The notes under the pieces are model-generated. The model was not told the DNA's origin. It worked only from the letters and a program-made list of their open reading frames with translations, and did no database searches. Of a DNA stretch of 64,000 nucleotides, positions 36,001-50,400 are shown in pieces. A program made the position numbers and the translations under genes. Position 1 is the first letter of the stretch, and each line of letters opens with the position of its first letter. The stretch comes from Liolophura sinensis. Taxonomy: Eukaryota > Mollusca > Polyplacophora > Chitonida > Chitonidae. Where the stretch lies: positions 31,505,732 to 31,569,731 of the forward strand of contig NC_088304.1 of NCBI RefSeq assembly GCF_032854445.1, read 5' to 3'.

Positions 36001-39000
36001 TACACACATGCACAACCATGTGACATACACACACACACGCACAACCATGTGACATACACGTACAACCATGTGACATACACACGCACAACCATGTGACATA
36101 CACACACGCACAACCATGTGACATACACACACGCATAACCATGTGACATACACACACACACGCACAACCATGTGACATACACATGCACAACCATGTGACA
36201 TACACACGCACAACCATGTGACTTACACATACAGCCATACAACCTTGTGACATACACATACAACCATGTGACATACACACACATACAACCATGTGACATA
36301 CACACACGCACAACCATGTGACATACACGCACAACCATGTGACATACACACACGCACAACCATGTGACATACACACATGTATAACCATGTGACATACACA
36401 CGCACAACCATGTGACATACACACGCACAGCCATGTGACATACACATACAACCATGTGACATACACACACGCACAACCATGTGACTACACATGCACAACC
36501 ATGTGACATACACACACACGCACAACCATGTGACATACACACACACGCACAACCATGTGACACAACCATGTGACATACACACACACGCACAACCATGTGA
36601 CATACACACACGCACAACCATGTGACATACACGCGCACAACCATGTGACATACACACACACGCACAACCATGTGACATACACACGCACAACCATGTGACA
36701 TACACACGCACAACCATGTGACATACACATACGCACAACCATGTAACATACACACACGCACAGCCATGTGACACACACACACGCACAACCATGTGACATA
36801 CATGCACAACCATGTGACATACACGCACAACCATGTGACATACACACATGCACAACCATGTGACATACTCACGCACAACTATGTGACATACACACACACG
36901 CACAACCATGTGACATACACACGCACAACCATGTGACTTACACATACAACCATGTGATATACATACACGCACAACCATGTGACATACACACACGCACAAC
37001 CATGTGACATACACACACACGCACAACCATGTAACATACACACACGCACAACCATGTGTCATACACACATGCACAATCATGTGACATACATACACACGCA
37101 CAACCATGTGACATACACACGCACAACAATGTGACTTACACATACAACCATACAACCTTGTGACATACACGTACAACCATGTGACATACACACACATACA
37201 ACCATGTGACATAGACAGATGCACAACCATGTGACATACACGCACAACCATGTGACATACACGCACAACCATGTGACACACACACGCACAACCATGTGAC
37301 ATACACACACGTATAACCATATGACATACACACGCACAACCCTGTGACACACACACGCACAACCATGTGACTTACACATACAACCATGTGACATACACAC
37401 ACGCACAACCATGTGACATACACGCACGCACAACCATGTGACATACACACACACGCACAACCATGTGACATACACACACACACGCACAACCATGTGACAT
37501 ACACGTACAACCATGTGACATACACACGCACAACCATGTGACATACACACACGCACAACCATGTGACATACACACACGCATAACCATGTGACATACACAC
37601 ACACACGCACAACCATGTGACATACACATGCACAACCATGTGACATACACACGCACAACCATGTGACTTACACATACAGCCATACAACCTTGTGACATAC
37701 ACATACAACCATGTGACATACACACACATACAACCATGTGACATACACACACGCACAACCATGTGACATACACGCACAACCATGTGACATACACACACGC
37801 ACAACCATGTGACATACACACATGTATAACCATGTGACATACACACGCACAACCATGTGACATACACACGCACAGCCATGTGACATACACATACAACCAT
37901 GTGACATACACACACGCACAACCATGTGACTACACATGCACAACCATGTGACATACACACACACGCACAACCATGTGACATACACACACACGCACAACCA
38001 TGTGACACAACCATGTGACATACACACACACGCACAACCATGTGACATACACACACGCACAACCATGTGACATACACACGCACAACCATGTGACATACAC
38101 ACACACGCACAACCATGTGACATACACACGCACAACCATGTGACATACACACGCACAACCATGTGACATACACATACGCACAACCATGTAACATACACAC
38201 ACGCACAGCCATGTGACACACACACACGCACAACCATGTGACATACATGCACAACCATGTGACATACACGCACAACCATGTGACATACACACATGCACAA
38301 CCATGTGACATACTCACGCACAACTATGTGACATACACACACACGCACAACCATGTGACATACACACGCACAACCATGTGACTTACACATACAACCATGT
38401 GATATACATACACGCACAACCATGTGACATACACACACGCACAACCATGTGACATACACACACACGCACAACCATGTAACATACACACACGCACAACCAT
38501 GTGTCATACACACATGCACAATCATGTGACATACATACACACGCACAACCATGTGACATACACACGCACAACAATGTGACTTACACATACAACCATACAA
38601 CCTTGTGACATACACGTACAACCATGTGACATACACACACATACAACCATGTGACATAGACAGATGCACAACCATGTGACATACACGCACAACCATGTGA
38701 CATACACGCACAACCATGTGACACACACACGCACAACCATGTGACATACACACACGTATAACCATATGACATACACACGCACAACCCTGTGACACACACA
38801 CGCACAACCATGTGACTTACACATACAACCATGTGACATACACACACGCACAACCATGTGACATACACGCACGCACAACCATGTGACATACACACACACG
38901 CACAACCATGTGACATACACACGCACAACAATGTGACTTACACATACAACCATACAACCTTGTGACATACACGTACAACCATGTGACATACACACACATA

Positions 39001-41459
39001 CAACCATGTGACATACACACACGTACAACCATGTGACACACACATGCACAACCATGTGACATACACACACGCACAACCATGTGACATACACACACGCACA
39101 ACCATGTGACATAGACACGCACAACCATGTGACATAGACACGCACAACCATGTGACATAGACACGCACAACCATGTGACATACACACACACACAACCTTG
39201 TGACATACACACACGCACAACCATGTGACATACACATACAACCATGTGACATACACACACACAACCTTGTGACATACACACACGCACAACCATGTGACAT
39301 ACACACACGCACAACCATGTGACATACACACACGCACAACCAGGTGACATACACACACACACAACCTTGTGACATACACACACACACAACCTTGTGACAT
39401 ACACACACGCACAACCATGTGACATACACACACGCACAACCATGTGACATAGACACGCACAACCATGTGACATAGACACGCACAACCATGTGACATAGAC
39501 ACGCACAACCATGTGACATACACACACACACAACCTTGTGACATACACACACGCACAACCATGTGACATACACATACAACCATGTGACATACACACACAC
39601 AACCTTGTGACATACACACACGCACAACCATGTGACATACACACACGCACAACCATGTGACATACACACACGCACAACCATGTGACATAGACACGCACAA
39701 CCATGTGACATAGACACGCACAACCATGTGACATACACACACACACAACCTTGTGACATACACACACGCACAACCATGTGACATACACACACACGCACAA
39801 CCATGTGACATACACACACGTACAACCATGTGACATACACACACGCACAACCATGTGACATACACACACACACAACCTTGTGACATACACACACGCACAA
39901 CCATGTGACATACACACACACAACCATGTGACATAGACACGCACAACCATGTGACATACACATACAACCATGTGACATACACACACACACAACCTTGTGA
40001 CATACACACACGCACAACCATGTGACATACACACACGCACAACCATGTGACATACACACACGCACAACCATGTGACATAGACACACACAACCATTTGACA
40101 TAGACACGCACAACCATGTGACATACACACACACACAACCTTGTGACATACACACACGCACAACCATGTGACATACACACACACGCACAACCATGTGACA
40201 TACACACACGCATAACCATGTGACATACACACACGTACAACCATGTGACACAGACACACACGCATACCATGTGACATACACACACATACAATCATAAGAC
40301 ATACACACAGGCACAACCATGTGACATACGCACACGCACAACCATGTGACACACACACACGCACAACACACTGGTGAACGCCACGAAGCTTTAATGAACA
40401 GGTTGTGCAAACGGCCACAAAAGCATCGTGGCCCAATAATGCATATAGTCCCCAGGGTCCCACTATCAGTGAGAGCGGGGGTATCCACAAATATTTATTT
40501 ATTAATATACTTGATTGGTGTTTTACGCCATACTCAAGGATATTTCACTTATACGATGGCGGTCAGCATTATGGTGGGTGGAAACCGGGCAGGGATCTAA
40601 AATACAAATAATCCTCCACCCAAGATTCCCACATACACATCATGGATATGACCAACATTTCATCTCTGCCCTGTAAAATACTTGTGGCTAAAGTCAACAG
40701 TTAAAACCCCATCACAACGGGTAGTTTTAGCACTGCAAGTCAAGGTTTTGATACACATGCATGAAGGTGACACTGAGGAGGTGGTCCAAATTTTAATTTC
40801 TAGGACATACAAAAATAGCCTCTAAAATCATAATCTTAGTGGAATCAGCCCCTGGTCACCTGGGCTAGTTTTCAGTTCCATACAATGATTTAATATGGCT
40901 TAAAGCCACTTTGGCAATACTACAGTCATGATCTTATCTTATACCATTAGGCTATGTACACAAACACTAAGAGACAAAATGATCTCCAGCCACAATGCGG
41001 CTGAGTGACAATTTAGGCGCAAGACACTGATTTAGTGAAAGTCGAACAATACCACATTTCTGATTAATTCAATAGTGTTTCCTTGACGACCATCTGACAA
41101 ATAGTAAAACTGGTAGGTGGGTGGGCAGACCTCATTTGTAGCTGGAACAAGCAATAAAACAGCCTTGGTCATATACGTGTGTATGCAGCTTGTAAACCCT
41201 AACAAAGGCCAAAGATGAAGTATTCTGAGATTAGCAACAAGGGCCACAGCTGTGCTGGCAGGCAGGAGCATATTGAAAGGCATCCTATCAGTGGCAATGA
41301 GAAAATTGTTTTTCTTTGTTCTTGTATTGGAGATACATGTGTTATAGCATGATAAGAGATGTGAAGGTGGTGGTGATGATGATGAAAGATGGTTACAATG
41401 ATGAAAAACGGTAGTCAGGTGATCAATGAAAGCACAGGTGGTGGTGATGATGGTGGTGG

Positions 41460-41493
<34 letters not shown>

Positions 41494-44400
41494 TGAAGGT
41501 GGCCCTGATGATGAATGGCAGAAGTGATGATGATGAAAAAAGGCAACCATGATGATGAATGAAGGCGTTCATGATGATGAATGAAGGTGCCTGCGATTGT
41601 GAATGAAGGCGGCTGCGATCGTGAATGAAGGCGGCTGGGATCGTGAATGAAGGTGCCTGCGATTGTGAATGAAGGCGGCTGCGATCGTGAATGAAGGCGG
41701 CTGCGATCGTGAATGAAGGCGGCTGCGATCGTGAAAGAAGGCGGCTGCGATTGTGAATGAAGGCGGCTGCGATCGTGAATGAAGGCGGCTGGGATCGTGA
41801 ATGAAGGCGGCTGCGATCGTGAATGAAGGTGGCTGCGATCGTGAATGAAGGTGGCTGTGTTTATGAATGAAGGTGGCTGCGATCGTATCAATCGATCATG
41901 AACGAAGTCAGTCATTATGAAACATGGCCACAATGAATACAATACAGAACAGAAAGAAAGCTGATTGGCCTAGAATTATTGGCAAAATAGAAGCAATTCC
42001 ACACTAAAGGCAACATACTTGTATTAAGACATCAATGCAGATTGATCTTTTGTTTTTGTTTTCACGGAAAAAGTAGGTCATCTGCACAAACACATCTTGA
42101 CAATGTTTATAATTCATCTTACCTCTTTCAGAAGTTACATTAAACCTTTTAACTGGATAATGTTAATTGTCTTAAATTTTCCAGATTGATCAGGTTAATT
42201 ATCTCCCATTTCAAGAGTAACCTCTCACCTGGTCGATGTTAATTATCTCACCTTTTTCAAGATTAACCTCTCACCTGGCTGATGTTAATTATCTCACCTT
42301 TTTCAAGATTAACCTCTCTCCAGGTCAATGCTAATCATCTCACCTTTTTAAAGATTATCTTCTCATCTTGTAACTGTTATTATCCCAACTTTTCAAGACT
42401 AACTATCTCAACTTTTCAATAATAACCTCTCACCTGGTCAATGCTAATTATTTCAACTTTTCAAGATTAATTATCTCAACTTTTCAAGATTAATGTCTCA
42501 CCTGGTCAACGTTTATAATCATCTCACCTTTTTAAAGATTAACTTCTCATCTTGACAATGTTAATTATCTCAACTTTTCAAATTAATTATCTCAACTTTT
42601 CAAATTAATTATCTCAACTTTTCAAGATTAATTAAGTTAAAGTGAGTTAACAAGTCACTTTTTAAAAGACTAACCTCTCACTTGGTCAATATTAATTATC
42701 TCAACTTTTCATGTTTAACCCCTCACCTGGACATTGTTAATTATCTCACCTTTTTCAGAGTCTCAAGATTAACATGTATGGCCAATTCCGTCTTCAGCTT
42801 ATCAGGTAGTAAGCCTAAAGAATTGATGTCCCAACTCCCATCCATGCGACCCCTGAAAATAACATTTATTACTTTTTGTATCATTTTACATGTAATATTT
42901 CACTATCCCTAGATGGCTCTATGGTAGATGTCTAAAAGATGCAGGTAATGCTACAACACCTCCAGACTTCATGCATGCACAGTTTAGTTAATTCAGTTTG
43001 GGCACTGTTCATATTAAAATCACATTATTTCAATATCTTAATCAAATGACCTTTCCCTTTTTTTTAAATTTAAATTTCATCAAAAAGTTTCATTAAAGTT
43101 ATGAAATATTATCATACTTTTGCTTGAGTAATTTGAGCACACCTTGTTTTGGGCACATCCTTTAATATCATAATCTGCCAGCAACCTGTGGATGGTCGTG
43201 GGGCTCTGCCCAGTTTCCTCCCACCATAATGCTGGCCACCGTATAAGTGAAATATTCTTGAGTACAGCATAAAACACCAAGCAAATAAATAAATAAATCA
43301 ATTTAATATCATAAACTAAAGGATAATCTGAAACCAGTTATTCAGCTACCGCAGTAAATGACCTAAAATTTCGCCAATGACTACGGTGACCATTTTGCCA
43401 GATTCTGAGAGTTCCACTGATCTTAGATGGTATTTTCAAGTTTGCCTGCAAGGTAGGATGTATATGTAACAGTGTTAATGTCAGTGTTTAGTGTACCTGC
43501 AAGGAGTTTGGCCAGAACTGCTCAAGCATACATATATGTAAGCTTGGGTTTTTTTGATATCCTGCTGGCAAAATCTCAGTTTCCGCACCACCAGTAATAT
43601 TTCATGACACATTTTTGCCTCTAAAATGCATTTTTTGGTGGATTTTTGGGTCATTTACTAAATGTTTTCAGAATTAAAATCTTAGATCACATACTCAAAA
43701 TATTTTTTTTTTTCACAATCTGCTCTTTACTGGCTTTTACATTTTAAAGGTCACCAATTACAGAACATATATGTCTTGTGAAGCAAGACACCAATGTATA
43801 CAGAATCCATAACACAGACATGACAACTGAAGTAAGATACCAATGTATACAGAATCCATAACACAGACATGACAACTGAAGTAGGATACCAATGTATACA
43901 GAATACATAACACAGACATGACAACTGAAGCAAGACACCAATGTATACAGAATCCATAACACAGACATGACAACTGAAGTAAGATACCAATGTATACAGA
44001 ATCCATAACACAGACATGACAACTGAAGTAAGATACCAATGTATACAGAATCCATAACACAGACATGACAACTGAAGTAGGATACCAATGTATACAGAAT
44101 ACATAACACAGACATGACAACTGAAGCAAGACACCAATGTATACAGAATCCATAACACAGACATGACAAATGAAATAAGATACCAATGTATACAGAATCC
44201 ATAACACAGACATGACAACTGAAGTAAGATACCAATGTATACAGAATCCATAACACAGACATGACAACTGAAATAAGATACCAATGTATACAGAATACAT
44301 AACACAGACATGACAACTGAAATAAGATACCAATGTATACAGAATACATAACACAGACATGACAACTGAAGCAAGACACCAATGTATACAGAATCCATAA

Positions 44401-47400
44401 CACAGACATGACAACTGAAGTAGGATACCAATGTATACTGAATCCATAACACAGACATGACAACTGAAATACGATACCAATGTATACAGAATCCATAACA
44501 CAGACATGACAACTGAAGTAAGATACCAATGTATACAGAATACATAACACAGACATGACAACTGAAGTAGGATACCAATGTATACAGAATCCATAACACA
44601 GACATGACAACTGAAGTAGGATACCAATGTATACAGAATCCATAACACAGACATGACAACTGAAGCAAGACACCAATGTATACAGAATCCATAACACAGA
44701 CATGACAACTGAAGCAAGACACCAATGTATACAGAATCCATAACACAGACATGACAACTGAAGTAAGATACCAATGTATACAGAATCCATAACACAGACA
44801 TGACAACTGAAGTAAGATACCAATGTATACAGAATCCATAACACAGACATGACAACTGAAGTAGGATACCAATGTATACAGAATACATAACACAGACATG
44901 ACAACTGAAGCAAGACACCAATGTATACAGAATCCATAACACAGACATGACAAATGAAATAAGATACCAATGTATACAGAATCCATAACACAGACATGAC
45001 AACTGAAGTAAGATACCAATGTATACAGAATCCATAATACAGACATGACAACTGAAATAAGATACCAATGTATACAGAATACATAACACAGACATGACAA
45101 CTGAAATAAGATACCAATGTATACAGAATACATAACACAGACATGACAACTGAAGCAAGACACCAATGTATACAGAATCCATAACACAGACATGACAACT
45201 GAAGTAGGATACCAATGTATACTGAATCCATAACACAGACATGACAACTGAAATACGATACCAATGTATACAGAATCCATAACACAGACATGACAACTGA
45301 AGTAAGATACCAATGTATACAGAATCCATAACACAGACATGACAACTGAAGTAGGATACCAATGTATACAGAATCCATAACACAGACATGACAACTGAAG
45401 TAGGATACCAATGTATACAGAATCTATAACACAGACATGACAACTGAAGTAAGATACCAATGTATACAGAATCCATAACACAGACATGACAACTGAAATA
45501 AGATACCAATGTATACAGAATCCATAACACAGACATGACAACTGAAGTAGGATACCAATGTATACAAAATCTATAACACAGACATGACAACTGAAGTAGG
45601 ACACCAATGTATACAGAATCCATAACACAGACATGACAACTGAAGCAAGACACCAATGTATACTGAATCCATAACACAGACTTGACAACTGAAATAAGAT
45701 ACCAATGTATACAGAATCCATAACACAGACATGACAACTGAAGTAGGATACGAATGTATACAGAATCCATACCACAGACATGACAACTGAAGTAAAATAC
45801 CAATGTANNNNNNNNNNNNNNNNNNNNNNNNNNNNNNNNNNNNNNNNNNNNNNNNNNNNNNNNNNNNNNNNNNNNNNNNNNNNNNNNNNNNNNNNNNNNN
45901 NNNNNNNNNNNNNNNNNNNNNNNNNNNNNNNNNNNNNNNNNNNNNNNNNNNNNNNNNNNNNNNNNNNNNNNNNNNNNNNNNNNNNNNNNNNNNNNNNNNN
46001 NNNNNNNACCAGTGTATACAGAATCCATAACACAGACATGACAACTGAAGTAAGATACTAATGTATACAGAATCCATAACAGACATGACAACTGAAGTAA
46101 GATACCAATGTATACAGAATCCATAACAGACATGACAACTGAAGTATGATACCAATGTATACAGAATCCATAACACACACATGACAACTGAAGCAAGATA
46201 CCAGTGTATACTGAATCCATAACACAGACATGACAACTGAAGTAAGATACCAATGTATGCAGAATCCATAACACAGACATGACAACTGAAGCAAGATACC
46301 CATGTATACAGAATCCATAACACAGACATGACAACTGAAGTAAGATACCAATGTATGCAGAATCCATAACACAGACATGACAACTGAAGTAAGACACCAA
46401 TGTATACAGAATCCATAACAGACATGACAACTGAAGCAAAATATCCATGTATACAGAATCCATAACAGACATGACAACTGAAGTATGATACCAATGTATA
46501 CAGAATCCATAACACACACATGACAACTGAAGCAAGATACCAGTGTATACTGAATCCATAACACAGACATGACAACTGAAGTAAGATACCAATGTATGCA
46601 GAATCCATAACACAGACATGACAACTGAAGTATGATACCAATGTATACAGAATCCATAACACAGACATGACAACTGAAGTAAGATACCAATGTATACAGA
46701 ATCCATAACACAGACATGACAATTGAAGTACGACACCAATGTATACAGAATCCATAACACAGACATGACAACTGTAATAAGATACCAGTGTATACAGAAT
46801 CCATAACACACACATGACAACTGTAATAAGATACCAGTGTATACAGAATCCATAACACAGACATGACAACTTAAATAAGACACCAGTGTATACAGAATCC
46901 ATAACACAGACATGACAAATGAAGTAAGATACCAATGTATACAGAATCCATAACACAGACATGACAACTGAAGTAAAATACCAATGTATACAGAATCCAT
47001 AACACAGACATGGCAACTGAAGTAAGATACCAGTGTATACAGAATCCATAACACAGACATGGCAACTGAAGTAAGATACCAGTGTATACAGAATCCATAA
47101 CACAGACATGACAACTGAAGTATAATACCAATGTATACAGAATCCATAACACAGACATGACAACTGAAGTATGATACCAATGTATACAGAATCCATAACA
47201 CACACATGACAACTGAAGCAAGATACCAGTGTATACTGAATCCATAACACAGACATGACAACTGAAGTAAGATACCAATGTATGCAGAATCCATAACACA
47301 GACATGACAACTGAAGTATGATACCAATGTATACAGAATCCATAACACACACATGACAACTGAAGCAAGATACCAGTGTATACTGAATCCATAACACAGA

Positions 47401-50400
47401 CATGACAACTGAAGTAAGATACCAATGTATGCAGAATCCATAACACAGACATGACAACTGAAGTATGATACCAATGTATACAGAATCCATAACACAGACA
47501 TGACAACTGAAGTAAGATACCAATGTATACAGAATCCATAACACAGACATGACAATTGAAGTACGACACCAATGTATACAGAATCCATAACACAGACATG
47601 ACAACTGTAATAAGATACCAGTGTATACAGAATCCATAACACACACATGACAACTGTAATAAGATACCAGTGTATACAGAATCCATAACACAGACATGAC
47701 AACTTAAATAAGACACCAGTGTATACAGAATCCATAACACAGACATGACAAATGAAGTAAGATACCAATGTATACAGAATCCATAACACAGACATGACAA
47801 CTGAAGTAAAATACCAATGTATACAGAATCCATAACACAGACATGGCAACTGAAGTAAGATACCAGTGTATACAGAATCCATAACACAGACATGGCAACT
47901 GAAGTAAGATACCAGTGTATACAGAATCCATAACACAGACATGACAACTGAAGTATAATACCAATGTATACAGAATCCATAACACAGACATGACAACTGA
48001 AGTATGATACCAATGTATACAGAATCCATAACACAGACATGACAACTGAAGTACAATACCAATGTATACTGAATCCATAACACAGACATGACAACTGAAG
48101 TATGATACCAATGTATACAGAATCCATAACAGACATGACAACTGAAGTAAGACACCAATGTATACAGAATCCATAACACAGACATGACAACTGAAGTAAG
48201 ACACCAGTGTATACAGAATCCATAACACACACATGACAACTGAAGTAGGATACCAATGTATACAGAATCCATAACACAGACATGACAACTGAAGTAAGAT
48301 ACCAATGTATACAGAATCCATAACACAGACATGACAACTGAAGTAAGATACCAATGTATACTGAATCCATAACACAGACATGACAACTGAAGTAAGATAC
48401 CAATGTATACATAATCCATAACACAGACATGACAACTGAAATAAGATACCAATGTATACATAATCCATAACACAGACATGACAACTGAAGTAAGACACCA
48501 ATGTATACAGAATCCATAACACAGACATGACAACTGAAGTACAATACCAATGTATACAGAATCCAACAGAACTTACAATAGAGACTGAAAAAATGTATCA
48601 AAATATTGCTGAATGAAAGTCAGTAAAAAATTATTGGTGATGCTCTCACCTGGACCAGACGTAGTCGTACCATCTGAGCACCCGTTTTCTCATATCTTTA
48701 GGGACATTGTGACGTCTCATGTATGACTTGGCACCATCCTGCACAAGCAAAATCAAATAAACTCGAAACTACTTTTCCCACATAAAATTCACGTACTAGA
48801 TGTTAGCCTGATACTGTTGGAGAAGATTTGTAAAAATCAACAATTCCATCTGAGCAATAAAAATGAGGTACTCTATTTCAGATGAAGTTTAGAATTTTTC
48901 AGGTGACAGAGTTTACTAGGTTCTGTCTGATTCATCCATCTATAAGCTGGGCCACTTTAGTGTTGTCATGAAAAATGTAACCATAAGGTCTTCACATGCT
49001 GAATTACAGTATGCAAATGACAAATAATCTTAAGTTTTTCACATTTGACTATTGATGATCAAAATTGGTGGGGTTGGAGTTCTTTATGGAACGAAACTCC
49101 ATAAAGAATGGAGGAAACTGCATGGCCAAAGTTTGTAGGAAACTACTGCATCTCAACCAAATACCTCATACAACTTCTAATGAAGTGCTGTAGCAAGGTC
49201 TAGACAAAAACAAAGTGGACTTAAACAAGTGAGTTAACTGGTCAAGGACTACAGTGGTTCATAAAGGTAAAACATCAACAGAATATTTAATATACAAACC
49301 AGGAGTCGTTCAAAATCATGTCTACTGGCATTTCTGTTGGTGATGACATTTCCCACCTGCCCTGAAATAAAAGAGGATAAATGTAGCTTTAAAAATGCAT
49401 TTATCCAATCACAACACGTCAAAAATTACCCTCCATGTAGACCCTCATTTCGTCCATGACTAACCTGCCCAGTTTTCCTAATTCTGAGAGTTCTATTGAG
49501 TTTAGAAAGGTGTTTTGACGTTTACTTGGAACATGAGATGATATTCTACTGGAGAATTATAAGTTTCAGCACCAAAAATAATATTTTGTGAAGTTATTTG
49601 CCTCTAAAAATGCACTTCTGTGGGCGAAAGTCTAGGTCATCTGATTTGGTGTCAGATTAATTGTCAACAGAAACTGCTACACAATAATGGCAATTAAAAT
49701 TCATGCAACCTGACACGAGATAAAAATCAGACAACCTGGCTCCAGGACAACTTTAAATTTTGATTCTATTTTTACAACAGTTGTTACAATTTGATTGTTA
49801 TCTAAATTTTTACTATGTAAACAGCTTTCTAAATGCAGTGCTCTACTTGGCATGCATGTACATGAACAGTAATTTGTCTGTTACTGGCATTAGATCACAC
49901 CAAAACAGTCTGAAATTGCTCTGACATTAGGTTTGGCAAAATTTCATTCGACCATGGATGGCCCCAAACCAACATTGCAATGCAATCCATTTAAAAACCT
50001 GATGCAGTTTGAGAAAAAAATTATCTCATCAATACGTCTCCATGGCCTGAAGTTTGCAGACAACTATGTTCCTTGCCTTTTCGTCTGTTAATTTATCGTA
50101 AGTACAACACTAATCTGTTATTTTATAGGCGACATGGGTCTGAGATTCTTTAGTGATGTTCAAAGCCAATGGCTGTACAGACAGCCTCGATATATCTAAC
50201 AAGGGCAGGTAACTGCATCAGGTTTTTATATGGAGTGCAGCGATGTTGGTTTGGAGCCCTGTTTTGCCAAATCTGACGTCAGAGCAATCTCAGACTGATC
50301 AAAAGAACCACAAAAACGGTTATAATTAGCATCAATTAACACAAGCAATAACTTCCATATGATCAAAGTGTGATAATTGGTTTTAAATCACATAAACGAA

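Noticed and set aside
34195-40490. Several 370-670-codon Cys/His-rich minus-strand frames
   Set aside because: Translations of the CA-rich satellite in all frames; the CHMVV/SHGC patterns come from CATGTGACA repeats, not from a zinc-finger or metallothionein gene.
40346-40611. Overlapping plus-strand frames beginning at the satellite edge
   Set aside because: Composed of satellite edge plus SINE sequence.
43758-48566. 1602-codon minus-strand open frame (YTLVSYFSCHVCVMDSVYIG repeated)
   Set aside because: It is the translation of the 49-bp satellite in rotating frames, spans an N gap, and lies wholly within a channel intron.
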